Assembly (NCBI RefSeq): GCF_936943645.1
Contig: NZ_CAKZJO010000062.1
Span: 1-57,690 of the forward strand
Direction: 5' to 3'
From: an uncultured Bradyrhizobium sp.
GTDB lineage: Bacteria; Pseudomonadota; Alphaproteobacteria; Rhizobiales; Xanthobacteraceae
DNA length: 57,690 nucleotides
Shown here: positions 42,007-50,612 of the stretch, piece by piece
Layout: the number at the start of each line of letters is the position of its first letter
How positions within the stretch are numbered: position 1 is the first letter of the stretch
The notes under the pieces: model-generated
What the model was told of the DNA's origin: nothing
The model's database searches: none
The model's input: the letters and a program-made list of their open reading frames with translations, nothing else
Translations under genes and position numbers: made by a program

Positions 42007-42981
42007 ATGCGCATCTGCATTTTCGGCGCGGGCGCCGTCGGCAGCCACATCGCGGTACGGCTGGCGCGGGCCGGCCATGACGTGTCCTGCGTGATGCGGG
42101 GTGCGCATCTGGAGGCGGCGCGCGCGGGCGGCCTCAAGCTGCGCGTCGGCGATTCCGAGGTGTCCGCCAAGGTGAACGCCTCGGGCGATCCGGCCCAGCT
42201 CGGCCCGCAGGACGTGGTGATCTCGACGCTGAAGGCGACCGCGCTGACCGGGCTGGTGTCCAGCATCAAGCCGCTGCTGCAGGACGACACCGTCATCGTA
42301 TTCGCGCAGAACGGCATTCCCTGGTGGTACGGCATCGGTCTGCCGCCGCGGCATCCGACGCCGCCGGACATATCCTTCCTCGACCCCGGCGGCCGCCTGC
42401 GCGCCTGCATCCCGAAGGAACGCATCATCGGCGGTGTCATCTTCTCCTCCAACGAGGTCACCGCGCCCGGCGTGGTGCAGAACCTCACCCCGGACCGCAA
42501 CCGTCTCCTGATCGGCGAATGCGACGACCGCAATTGCGAGCGCATCACCAAGCTGCGCAACGTGTTCAACGACGCCCGGCTGGAATCGCCGCCCGTGGCC
42601 GAGATTCGCGAGGCGATCTGGTCAAAGCTGCTGACCAACATGTCGCTGTCGGTGCTGTGCCTGCTCACCGGCCAGACCGCGCGCGGCGTGCGCGACGACC
42701 CGGCCTTTGCCGACGTGATCCCGCGCATGCTGAACGAGGCCAACGACATCGCCCAGCACTTCATTCCCGAGGTCAAGCGCGTCACGCGCAGCGGCCCTGC
42801 CCCCAACCACAAGCCGTCGCTGCTGCAGGATTACGAGCTCGGCCGCGCCATGGAGATCGACGTGCTGGTGAAGGCCCCCGCCGCTTTCGCGCGCACCGCC
42901 GGACTGTCGACACCGACGCTCGACCTGATCGCCGCGCTGGCGATCCAGAAGGCGCGCGACAAGGGGCTCTACGCGGCGTGA
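42007..42981 (+). CDS. Ketopantoate reductase (PanE/ApbA) family protein, copy 1
   Basis: 324 residues from the ATG at 42007. NADP-binding FGAGAVGSHIAVRLARAG is at residues 5-22. VISTLKATA holds the catalytic-lysine region and SKLLTNMSLSVL the second conserved lysine and asparagine. The family reduces 2-dehydropantoate for CoA synthesis, but many paralogues act on other 2-keto acids. No pantothenate genes are nearby. A second, only distantly similar copy lies at 55568-56575. Confidence 0.88.
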   Translation: MRICIFGAGAVGSHIAVRLARAGHDVSCVMRGAHLEAARAGGLKLRVGDSEVSAKVNASGDPAQLGPQDVVISTLKATALTGLVSSIKPLLQDDTVIVFAQNGIPWWYGIGLPPRHPTPPDISFLDPGGRLRACIPKERIIGGVIFSSNEVTAPGVVQNLTPDRNRLLIGECDDRNCERITKLRNVFNDARLESPPVAEIREAIWSKLLTNMSLSVLCLLTGQTARGVRDDPAFADVIPRMLNEANDIAQHFIPEVKRVTRSGPAPNHKPSLLQDYELGRAMEIDVLVKAPAAFARTAGLSTPTLDLIAALAIQKARDKGLYAA

Positions 42982-42984
42982 GCT

Positions 42985-43677
42985 TCAGGCGAGACTGTCG
43001 ATCCAGGCCGCGAGCGCGTCGAGCACTTCGGCGAGCGCCTCGTCATTGGTCCGGCCGGATTTTTTCAAGACCGCAAAGGAGTGATCACCGCCTGCGACCT
43101 CATGCAGCTTCGCCTTGGTCCCGAGCGATGCGATGACGGGCTCGAGATGGCCGAGATCGGCAAGCTCGTCGCGCGTGCCCTGCAGGAACAGCATGGGGAT
43201 CCCAATGCCGGCGAGGTGTTCGGCGCGCTCGGACGACGGCTTCTTGGCGGCATGAAGGGGGAAGCCGAGGAAGGCGAGCCCCTTGACGCCATGCAGCGGT
43301 GCCTTCGCTTGCGCCTGCGAGGTCATGCGTCCGCCGAAGGATTTGCCGCCCGCGATCAATGTCACCCCGGGACAGAGCCGCGCCGCTTCCGCGACAGCTG
43401 CACGGATGGCGGCGTGCGCAACGGCCGGCTGGTCGGGACGTCCCTTCTTCTCTTCCATGTAGGGGAAATTGAAGCGGAACGTGGCAATGCCGCGCGCCGC
43501 AAGACCGTCGGCGACCTTCTGCATGAACGCATGCCGCATGTCGGCGCCGGCACCATGCGCCAGAACGTAGCAGGCGCGTACCTTGTCAGGCTGCGTCAGG
43601 ATCGCCGAGACCGTGCCGATGCGCTCGATGTCGAGCTTGAGCTCTTTGGTTTTCACAGCCAAGATCAGCCATCCCAA
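42985..43677 (-). CDS. Alpha/beta hydrolase, Tex30/KANL3-like
   Basis: 230 residues. The nucleophile elbow is GGKSFGGRM with Ser as the likely nucleophile. The acid is in FLQGTRDELAD and the His is in AGGDHSF. The opening ACYVLAHGAGADMRHAFMQ matches the Tex30-like hydrolase group. A GTG seven codons in is an alternative start. Cytoplasmic esterase-like enzyme with unknown substrate, convergent with the ketopantoate-reductase-like gene. Confidence 0.85.
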   Translation of the reverse strand: MGWLILAVKTKELKLDIERIGTVSAILTQPDKVRACYVLAHGAGADMRHAFMQKVADGLAARGIATFRFNFPYMEEKKGRPDQPAVAHAAIRAAVAEAARLCPGVTLIAGGKSFGGRMTSQAQAKAPLHGVKGLAFLGFPLHAAKKPSSERAEHLAGIGIPMLFLQGTRDELADLGHLEPVIASLGTKAKLHEVAGGDHSFAVLKKSGRTNDEALAEVLDALAAWIDSLA

Positions 43678-43787
43678 ACAGACGCGTTTCCGGCCGCCTT
43701 GGTAGCGTCACCGGCGCAGCCTGAAAACACAATAATTGCCGCGGCCCGCTGGCCTACCAAGCCTAGGCCGTACCAACCGAGGTGACC

Positions 43788-44933
43788 ATGTCCTACCGCT
43801 CCTCCTGGATGACCGAAGAGCTCGACGTCTTCCGCGACCAGTTCCGGAAATATCTCGCCAAGGACCTGGCGCCGCACGCCGAGAAATGGCGCGAGCAGAA
43901 GATGGTCGACCGCTTTGCCTGGCGCGGCCTCGGCGAGATGGGCGCGCTGCTGGCGAGCGTGCCGGAAGAATATGGCGGCCTGGGTGCCACCTTCGCCTAT
44001 GACGCCGCCGTGCTCGACGATCTCGAAAGCACCGTGCCGGAGCTGACCACCGGCGTCTCCGTGCACAGCGCCATCGTCGCGCACTACATCCTCAACTACG
44101 GCTCGGAGGAGCAGAAGAAGCGCTGGCTGCCGAAGATGGCTTCCGGCGAGATGGTCGGCGCCATCGCCATGACCGAGCCCGGGACCGGCTCGGATCTTCA
44201 GGCCGTCAAGACCACCGCGAAGAAGCAGGGCAATTCCTACGTCATCAACGGCCAGAAGACCTTCATCACCAACGGCCAGGCCGCCGATCTCGTCATCGTG
44301 GTCGCGCGCACCGGCGAAGCCGGCGCCAAGGGCATTTCGCTGATCGTGGTCGAGACCGAAGGTGCCGACGGCTACAAGCGCGGGCGCAACCTCGACAAGA
44401 TCGGCCTGCACGCCTCCGACACGTCGGAGCTGTTCTTCGACAACGTGACCGTGCCGCCGGAGAATTTGCTCGGCAAGGAAGAAGGCCAAGGTTTTGTCCA
44501 GCTAATGCAGCAATTGCCGCAGGAGCGGCTTGCGCTCGCGGTCGGCGCCGTCGCCGCGATGGAGCGGGCGGTCAAGCTCACGGTCGATTACACCAAGGAG
44601 CGCAAGGCGTTCGGCAAACCGCTGATGGATTTCCAGAACACGGCCTTCACCCTCGCCGAGCGCAAGACCGAGGCGATGATCGCGCGCGTCTTCGTCGACT
44701 GGTGCATCGAGCGGCTGGTCGCGAAAGACCTCGACACGGTCACCGCGTCGATGGCGAAATACTGGTGCTCGGAGAAGCAGGTCGAGACCGCGGACGAATG
44801 CCTCCAGCTGTTCGGCGGCTATGGCTACATGCAGGAATACCCGATCTCGCGCATCTTCATCGATTCCCGCATCCAGAAGATCTATGGCGGCACCAACGAG
44901 ATCATGAAGCTGTTGATCTCGCGGTCGCTGTAG
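43788..44933 (+). CDS. Acyl-CoA dehydrogenase
   Basis: 381 residues from the ATG at 43788 with GAGG six bases before; a GTG two codons earlier is possible. FAD-binding AMTEPGTGSDLQAVKTTAK and FITNGQAAD are followed by the C-terminal four-helix domain with MQEYPISRIFIDSRIQKIYG and the catalytic-Glu region YGGTNEIMK. Oxidises acyl-CoA to enoyl-CoA, passing electrons to ETF. It may work with the enoyl-CoA hydratase encoded at 41053, though the two are not in one operon. Confidence 0.94.
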   Translation: MSYRSSWMTEELDVFRDQFRKYLAKDLAPHAEKWREQKMVDRFAWRGLGEMGALLASVPEEYGGLGATFAYDAAVLDDLESTVPELTTGVSVHSAIVAHYILNYGSEEQKKRWLPKMASGEMVGAIAMTEPGTGSDLQAVKTTAKKQGNSYVINGQKTFITNGQAADLVIVVARTGEAGAKGISLIVVETEGADGYKRGRNLDKIGLHASDTSELFFDNVTVPPENLLGKEEGQGFVQLMQQLPQERLALAVGAVAAMERAVKLTVDYTKERKAFGKPLMDFQNTAFTLAERKTEAMIARVFVDWCIERLVAKDLDTVTASMAKYWCSEKQVETADECLQLFGGYGYMQEYPISRIFIDSRIQKIYGGTNEIMKLLISRSL

Positions 44934-44969
44934 GAGAGAGGTACGCACGCTTTCGCGGCAATCCCAACT

Positions 44970-45033
44970 CGTCGTCCCGGACAAGCGGAGCGCCGATCCG
45001 GGACCCATTCCTGCGTTCGCAGGGACGACAGCG
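44970..45033. repeat. Truncated family A element
   Basis: GTCGTCCCGGACAAGCGGAG and CGATCCGGGACCCATTCC are followed directly by TGCGTTCGCAGGGACGACAG. The core seen in longer copies is missing. It lies between convergent acyl-CoA dehydrogenase and LysR genes. Confidence 0.78.
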
Positions 45034-45075
45034 GAGACCGCGGCAACGGCGGTGCCACAAGCCCGTTCGCGCAAC

Positions 45076-45960
45076 CTACTTCATACGCTTGTCGGCGGCG
45101 ATGAAGTCGATGAAGGTCCTGACCTTCGCGGAGAGATATTTGCGGCTCGGGTAGACCGCGAACAGCTTTCCGGCAAAGACGATGTGCTCGGGCATGACGT
45201 GCTCGAGCCGTCCGGCCGCGATGTCTTCGGTGACCAGCCATTTCGGCAGGAAGGCGAGGCCCATGCCTTCCAGCGCGGCCATGTGCAGCAGCGTTTCGTT
45301 GCCGCTGCGCAGCACCGGGTTGAGCTTGACGGTCTCGGGGCCGTGCTCGCCCGCGAAGGAGAAGCTCTCGCCCGGATAGAGCGCGTAGTGCAGCAGCGGC
45401 TGGCCGGCGAGATCGGCGAAGGTCGCCGGACGTCCCGCGCGTTTGAGGAAGGCCGGAGCGGCCACCATGTAGAACGGAACGCTGGTGATGGGACGCGCGA
45501 TCAGCGCCTCGTCGGGCGTGCCGGTCGCGCGCAGGGCGAGATCAAAACCCTCCTCGACCAGGTTGACGAGGCGGCCGCTGAGATCGATGTCGAGGCGCAC
45601 CTCGGGATAGCGGGCTTGGTAGTCCGCGAGCACGCCCGCGAAAATCGTGTTCGCCATCCAAACCGGCGCGGTCAGGCGCAGCGTTCCGTGCGGAACGACG
45701 GTCGCATTGCTGACGGCGGCCTCGACCTCGTCGAGCGAATCCAGCATCTGCCGCGCCTGCTCGAAATAGAGCGCGCCGCTTTCGCTCAGGCTGACGCGCC
45801 GGCTGGTCCGGTTGAGCAGCCGCGTGCCGAGCCGCTTCTCGAGCTGCATCACATGCTTGCTCGCCATGGCCGGCGAGATGCGCAGGCGCTGCGCCGCCGT
45901 CGCAAAGCTTTTCAGCTCGGCGACCAGGCAAAACACCCTCATGCTAACCAGGGAATCCAT
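45076..45960 (-). CDS. LysR-family transcriptional regulator
   Basis: 294 residues. HTH at about 5-40 (FATAAQRLRISPAMASKHVM), then RTSRRVSLSESGALYFEQAR. Effector domain of the CrgA-like group (LVEEGFDLALRATG). Divergent from the doxX-dsrE-tlpA operon, with ATCCTG-AA-CAGGAT in the 104-base gap, so it probably controls that operon. Confidence 0.93.
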   Translation of the reverse strand: MDSLVSMRVFCLVAELKSFATAAQRLRISPAMASKHVMQLEKRLGTRLLNRTSRRVSLSESGALYFEQARQMLDSLDEVEAAVSNATVVPHGTLRLTAPVWMANTIFAGVLADYQARYPEVRLDIDLSGRLVNLVEEGFDLALRATGTPDEALIARPITSVPFYMVAAPAFLKRAGRPATFADLAGQPLLHYALYPGESFSFAGEHGPETVKLNPVLRSGNETLLHMAALEGMGLAFLPKWLVTEDIAAGRLEHVMPEHIVFAGKLFAVYPSRKYLSAKVRTFIDFIAADKRMK

Positions 45961-45989
45961 GCGATCATCAACATCCAGGAAATAAACTA

Positions 45990-46003
45990 ATCCTGAACAG
46001 GAT
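45990..46003. promoter_or_regulatory. Perfect palindrome between the LysR gene and doxX
   Basis: ATCCTG and CAGGAT are separated by AA. The sequence lies 29 bases from the LysR start and 61 bases from the doxX start. It is a candidate LysR binding site; the spacing is T-N10-A rather than the classic T-N11-A. Confidence 0.55.
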
Positions 46004-46064
46004 AATGATCAAAAATGGAGAAACTATCAAATGGTGGCAACCCTCACATTCCGGAGACCCCACC

Positions 46065-46493
46065 ATGTCCAGCACCACCTTCGAGACCGCCACCCCCGGC
46101 CGCGCCCTTCGTATCGGCCTCTGGGCCGCCCAAATCGCCCTCGCCTTCGTGTTCATCTCGGCAGGGTTCGTGAAGCTGACCACCCCGATTCCCCAGCTAG
46201 CCGCGATGATGCCCTGGGCCGGCCAGTATTCCGAGACCTTCGTGCGCTCCATCGCGTTGGTCGACCTCGCCGGTGGGCTCGGCATCCTCCTGCCCGCCCT
46301 GACGCGGATCCTGCCGCGGCTCACCGTGCTCGCCGCGCTCGGCTGCGCGGTGCTGCAGGTGATCGCACTCGTCTTCCACCTCTCGCGCGGCGAAGCCGCG
46401 GTGACGCCGCTCAACATCGTCCTGCTGGCGCTCAGCCTGTTCGTGCTATGGGGACGCAACAACAAGGCGCCGATCGCGCCGCGTCAGCTCTGA
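46065..46493 (+). CDS. DoxX-family membrane protein
   Basis: 142 residues from the ATG at 46065, with CGGAGA before it. Four hydrophobic helices (about 16-35, 57-78, 84-104, 111-130). It contains the DoxX features FVFISAGFVKLT and FVRSIALVDLAGGLGILLPA. DoxX/DoxD proteins are quinone-interacting membrane subunits; thiosulfate:quinone oxidoreductase is the known archaeal example. First gene of an operon with a DsrE-like and a TlpA-like protein, which points to periplasmic sulfur or thiol redox chemistry. Confidence 0.85.
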   Translation: MSSTTFETATPGRALRIGLWAAQIALAFVFISAGFVKLTTPIPQLAAMMPWAGQYSETFVRSIALVDLAGGLGILLPALTRILPRLTVLAALGCAVLQVIALVFHLSRGEAAVTPLNIVLLALSLFVLWGRNNKAPIAPRQL

Positions 46494-46505
46494 CCGGCAG
46501 CGGCT

Positions 46506-46967
46506 GTGATCTCTGCCAATGGATGGTCCCGCAGGGGACTGCTCGCCGGCACCGCGATCCTCACGGCCGGCGGCACCGCCGCTGCCAAGGAGGATCGCCT
46601 CGTCGACGGCGTCGTGATCCTGGTCGACAGCAACGAGCCCTATGTCATGGGCCACGCGGTCAGCTATTCGGCCAATCTTGCCAGACACTTTGCCGACAAG
46701 GGCGCGAAACTGCTGATCGAGGTCGTCGCCAACGGCAAGGGCATCGACGTCTTCCGCGCGGACAAGACGCCGCTGGTCGAACCGCTCGCGACGCTGCGGC
46801 AGTCGCTGCCCAACCTCAGCTACAGCATGTGCGCTTCATCCAAGGCGATCGCGGAAGCCAAGGAGCAGGTCTCAATTCCGCTGATATCAGGCGCGATCCT
46901 CGTTCCGTTCGGCATCGGACGCGTCGTCGATCTGCAACTGAAAGGCTGGGCCTATATTCATGCGTGA
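46506..46967 (+). CDS. Exported DsrE-like sulfur-carrier family protein
   Basis: 153 residues from a GTG at 46506. The N-terminus carries a twin-arginine-like SRRGLLAGTAIL signal with cleavage near AAA-KED. The rest resembles the DsrE/DsrF fold (DGVVILVDSNEPYVMGHAVS, GAKLLIEVVANGKGIDVF). C109 in NLSYSMCASSKAI is at the position where DsrE-type proteins carry the persulfide cysteine. The tlpA-like gene overlaps it by eight bases. Export of a sulfur-carrier-type protein is unusual and fits a periplasmic pathway. Confidence 0.75.
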   Translation: MISANGWSRRGLLAGTAILTAGGTAAAKEDRLVDGVVILVDSNEPYVMGHAVSYSANLARHFADKGAKLLIEVVANGKGIDVFRADKTPLVEPLATLRQSLPNLSYSMCASSKAIAEAKEQVSIPLISGAILVPFGIGRVVDLQLKGWAYIHA

Positions 46968-47547
46968 GAAGCCTCGCACGTTGTCGCGGCGATCGCTCCT
47001 GATCGCCGCGCCGGCTTATCTCACTGTCCTGCGCGCGGCCCGCGCCCAGGATAGCTGGCCACCGGTGTTCGAGGCCGGCCGCAGCCAGTTCACACTGGTA
47101 CGGCCGCACGCGCCGATGCCGCAGCTCAGGCTTCAGGACGTGAGCGGTCGTGACACCGTCGTGACGGCGAAGCCGGGCCGCATCACGCTGGTGAACTTCT
47201 GGGCGACCTGGTGCGCGGCCTGCAAGCTCGATCTGCCGATGCTCGCAAGCCTTGCTGGCTCGCGGCCCGACCGGCTCGACATCGTCGCGATCTGCACCGA
47301 CACGAAAGATCTGCGCAAAGTCCGCACTTTTCTCGGCGGCCTCCCGGTGCAACACCTCGCCTGCTATGTCGACGCCTATGGTGCGGCGGCGCAGGCCTCC
47401 ACCGAGATGTTCTCGATCGTCGGCATGCCCATCACCTATCTCGTCGGAACGAGCGGACGCGTCGAGGGCTACATCACCGGGGCGCCCGACTGGCTGTCGC
47501 CGGACGGCGCGCGATTGCTGCAATTCTACCGCGAGCAGGGCTCGTGA
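46960..47547 (+). CDS. TlpA-like periplasmic thioredoxin
   Basis: 195 residues. A twin-arginine-like LSRRSLLIAAPAYL signal (about 8-29), then a thioredoxin fold with NFWATWCAACK (C85 and C88) and the cis-Pro segment GMPITYLV. Reduces or transfers disulfides or persulfides in the periplasm, probably with the upstream DsrE-like protein. Last gene of the doxX operon; its stop is three bases from that of the convergent metallohydrolase. Confidence 0.9.
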   Translation: MREKPRTLSRRSLLIAAPAYLTVLRAARAQDSWPPVFEAGRSQFTLVRPHAPMPQLRLQDVSGRDTVVTAKPGRITLVNFWATWCAACKLDLPMLASLAGSRPDRLDIVAICTDTKDLRKVRTFLGGLPVQHLACYVDAYGAAAQASTEMFSIVGMPITYLVGTSGRVEGYITGAPDWLSPDGARLLQFYREQGS

Positions 47548-47550
47548 TCG

Positions 47551-48690
47551 TCAGTTCGGATGCCACCAGCGGCCGCCGATGACGACGCCTTCCGACACGA
47601 TCTTGCTGTTACCGATCAGGTGCTCGCCGACCACGTCCTCATAGTCGAACTGGCCCTGCTTCACCGTAATCAGCGTGGCGTCGCCGACGCTGCCGGGCTT
47701 GAGGCTGCCGAGTTCGGGGCGGCGCAGCGCCATCGCGGCATTCACCGTCGAGGCCGCGATCACGTCGGACAGCTCCATGCCCATGCACAAAAACTTCGAC
47801 ATGGTCGTGACCTGGTCGAAGGCCGGGCCGTCGATGCAGAGCTGATGGATGTCGGAGGAGATGGTGTCGGGATAAAAGCCGTTGGCGAGCATCGCGCGCG
47901 CGGTCTTGAACGCGAACGAGCCCTTGCCGTGGCCGATGTCGAACAACACGCCGCGCTCGCGCGCATCCAGCACCGCCTTCTTCACCGTGCCTTGCGCCGT
48001 TGCCGGCGTGTTGGGGAAGGGACGGAAGGCGTGGGTGAGCACGTCGCCGGGACGCAGGCGCGCCAGCACCTCCTCATAGCTCGGCGGCGGATGGTCGATA
48101 TGCGCCATCAGGGGCATGCCGACCTCGTCGGCAACCTGAAGCGCGATGTCGAGCGGCACGGCCCCCGACGTGCCCGAGGAATGCAGGCCGACGCGCACCT
48201 TGATGCCGACGATGAGATCGCGGTTGGCATCGGCGACCTTGGCCGCCTCGATCGGATTCATCAATCGCAGCTCCTCGCTCTCGCCGACCATGATCCGGTG
48301 CGAGAAGCCGAAGATGCCGGCATGCGAGACGTGCAGATAAGCGAGGATGCGGACCTGGCTCGGCTCGATCACGTGCTTGCGGAAGCCGGCGAAATTGCCG
48401 GGGCCGGCGCTCCCGGTGTCGACCGCCGTGGTGACGCCGGAGAGACGGCAGAATTCCTCGGCGTCGATGCCGAGCGAGGTGCCGCCCCAATAGACGTGGG
48501 TGTGCAGGTCGATCAGCCCCGGCGTGACGATGAACTGCGAGACATCGCGCACCTCAGTGCCCGGATCGGCCTTGAGCCCGGTGCCGATCGCCGCGACCTT
48601 GCCGCTGGCAAAGGCGACATCGGTCACGGCATCGAGCTTCTGCGAGGGGTCGATGACGCGGCCGCCGCGCAGGATCAGGTCGAAAGGCAT
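47551..48690 (-). CDS. Amidohydrolase/deacetylase family metallohydrolase (EF_0837/AHA_3915 type)
   Basis: 379 residues from the ATG at 48690, with GGAG upstream; another ATG lies immediately before. Metal-binding H63 and H65 are in LIDLHTHVYWGG. The carboxylated lysine is K164 in IVGIKVRVGLH. Further ligands are in MAHIDHPP and LTHAFRPF, and the catalytic Asp is in TISSDIHQL. Hydrolyses an amide or cyclic amide; N-acyl amino acids are typical. The SSADH-like gene is divergent from it. Confidence 0.88.
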   Translation of the reverse strand: MPFDLILRGGRVIDPSQKLDAVTDVAFASGKVAAIGTGLKADPGTEVRDVSQFIVTPGLIDLHTHVYWGGTSLGIDAEEFCRLSGVTTAVDTGSAGPGNFAGFRKHVIEPSQVRILAYLHVSHAGIFGFSHRIMVGESEELRLMNPIEAAKVADANRDLIVGIKVRVGLHSSGTSGAVPLDIALQVADEVGMPLMAHIDHPPPSYEEVLARLRPGDVLTHAFRPFPNTPATAQGTVKKAVLDARERGVLFDIGHGKGSFAFKTARAMLANGFYPDTISSDIHQLCIDGPAFDQVTTMSKFLCMGMELSDVIAASTVNAAMALRRPELGSLKPGSVGDATLITVKQGQFDYEDVVGEHLIGNSKIVSEGVVIGGRWWHPN

Positions 48691-48885
48691 CATCGTCTCC
48701 GGATGTGGCGGCCGAACGCAGGCAGGGTCAGCCGGCAAGACAGGGAGGTATCCCACTGCGCATCGATAAACACCGTATGACTCATGTCAATGTCCGGGCC
48801 GGGCTCGATCCTATGATCCGATCGACCGGCAAGCCGACAGCGATCTGGCTTTCCAACAATTTCCCCGCCTGAAAGGATCACGGAC

Positions 48886-50277
48886 ATGAGCTACGCCACA
48901 ATCAATCCGTATACCGGCGAAACTCTGAAGACATTTCCCAGCGCGACCGATCAAGAGGTGAGTGCCGCCATCGATCGCGCAGACGCAGCCTTTCGCGCTT
49001 GGCGCGAAGTACCGATCTCGGCTCGCACTGCGATCCTTCAAAAGGCGGCAGACATCCTGCGGCGAGACTGCGATACCTATGCGAAGCTTCTGACTCTGGA
49101 AATGGGCAAGCTGTTGGCCGAGGCCAAGGCAGAGGTCGAGCTCTGCGCGCGCATCTTCGAATACTACGTCAAGAACGCCGAGCAGCTGCTGCGGCCGGAG
49201 AAGCTGCCTGTTGCAGACCCGGCGGAGGGTGAGGCGATGATCGTCCACGATCCGCTTGGCGTGATCCTCGCCATCGAGCCCTGGAACTTTCCCTATTACC
49301 AGATTGCGCGCATCATCGCGCCCCAGCTATCCGCCGGAAACACCGTGCTGCTGAAGCACGCCTCGAACGTGCCGCAAAGCGCGGCAGCCTTCGAACGCAT
49401 CATGCGCGAGGCCGGCCTGCCCGAAGGGTGCTTCACCAAGCTCTACGCCACCCGCTCCCAGGTCGAGATGATCATCAACGATCCCAGGGTCCATGGTGTC
49501 GCGCTCACCGGCTCCGAGGACGCCGGCGCGATCGTCGCCGCCCAGGCCGGCAAGGCGCTGAAGAAATCGACGATGGAGCTCGGCGGTGCCGACGCGTTCG
49601 TCGTCCTCGCCGATGCCGATCTGGAAAAGACCGTCAAATGGGCCGTGTTCGGCCGGCACTGGAACGGCGGCCAGGTCTGCGTCTCCTCCAAGCGCATGAT
49701 CATCGTGGACGCCGTGTACGACGAATTCCTGGCGCGCTATCGCAAGGGTGTCGCCGCGCTGAAGGCCGGCGACCCCTTCGATTCCGAGACGACGCTGGCG
49801 CCGCTGTCGTCGCAACACGCCGCCGACGAGATCAGGGAGAGGATCCAGCAGGCCGTCAAGCAGGGCGCGAAGGCCGAGGAGGTCGGCCCGTCGGTGCCGA
49901 ACCAGGGCGCATTCGTGCAGCCGACCATTCTGACCGAGGTGAACGAGGACAATCCGGCCCGCTATTGGGAATTCTTCGGCCCGGTCTCCATGCTGTTCCG
50001 TGCCAAGGACGAGGCCGACGCGGTGCGCATCGCAAACGACTCTCCCTTCGGCCTCGGCGGCTCGGTGTTCACGTCGGACCTCAAGCACGGCGCGGAAGTC
50101 GCGCGAAAAATCTCGACCGGCATGGTGTTCGTCAACCACCCGACCAAGGTGGAAGCGGACCTGCCCTTCGGCGGCATCAAGCGATCAGGCTATGGCCGCG
50201 AGCTGCTCGGGCTCGGGCTCAAGGAGTTCGTCAACCACAAGCTGATCGACGTCGTCGATATCGACGCGCGCTTCTGA
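48886..50277 (+). CDS. NAD(P)-dependent succinate-semialdehyde dehydrogenase-like ALDH
   Basis: 463 residues. The general base is E231 in MELGGADAF and the nucleophile C265 in GGQVCVSSKR. The NAD-binding PWNFPYYQIARI is at 132-143 and the C-terminal LPFGGIKRSGYGRELLGLG fits the SSADH group (GabD/YneI-like). Oxidises an aldehyde, possibly succinate semialdehyde, to the acid. AAAGGA precedes the ATG. Confidence 0.92.
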   Translation: MSYATINPYTGETLKTFPSATDQEVSAAIDRADAAFRAWREVPISARTAILQKAADILRRDCDTYAKLLTLEMGKLLAEAKAEVELCARIFEYYVKNAEQLLRPEKLPVADPAEGEAMIVHDPLGVILAIEPWNFPYYQIARIIAPQLSAGNTVLLKHASNVPQSAAAFERIMREAGLPEGCFTKLYATRSQVEMIINDPRVHGVALTGSEDAGAIVAAQAGKALKKSTMELGGADAFVVLADADLEKTVKWAVFGRHWNGGQVCVSSKRMIIVDAVYDEFLARYRKGVAALKAGDPFDSETTLAPLSSQHAADEIRERIQQAVKQGAKAEEVGPSVPNQGAFVQPTILTEVNEDNPARYWEFFGPVSMLFRAKDEADAVRIANDSPFGLGGSVFTSDLKHGAEVARKISTGMVFVNHPTKVEADLPFGGIKRSGYGRELLGLGLKEFVNHKLIDVVDIDARF

Positions 50278-50612
50278 TCGACTGCACGGATGCGGGCGGG
50301 GCAAAGGCGCTCGGCCCCGCATCCGAAGTGTGGAGAGCGTAGGACCGATGATCGGACACGGCTTGGTGCCGGTCACGCGGGCAGTTCGTACACCGGAAAC
50401 CGCGTGGAGCAGAGCCGATGGCTCATGCGAGGCTGGCGATCCCGGGAAGACTCGAACTTCCGACCTACGGTTTAGGAAACCGTCGCTCTATCCGGCTGAG
50501 CTACGGGACCGCGGAACCCGCCGGTCTGGTGGGTTACCTGGGTGTACATATCAAAGCGGCGGCGGGACAGGAAGCCCTCGTCTCGCCCAATGCGCAAGGA
50601 CCACAGCCGATC
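50278..50612. other. 335-base intergenic region
   Basis: Between the aldehyde dehydrogenase and the TctC-like gene. It holds only the tRNA-Arg gene on the minus strand (50434-50510). The remaining 156 bases before and 102 after show no open reading frame with family features and no repeat of families A or B. Confidence 0.7.
50434..50510 (-). tRNA. tRNA-Arg (anticodon CCU)
   Basis: 77 bases including an encoded CCA end. The acceptor stem is GGTCCCG paired with CGGGATC (one G-U), discriminator G. The anticodon stem ACGGT/ACCGT encloses the loop TTCCTAA with anticodon CCT, reading AGG codons. The T arm TTCGAGT and D arm AGCTCAGCCGGATAGAGC are normal. AGG is a rare Arg codon in GC-rich genomes, and such tRNA genes often serve as island integration sites, but no integrase or direct repeat of its 3' end is seen here. 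Confidence 0.96.
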
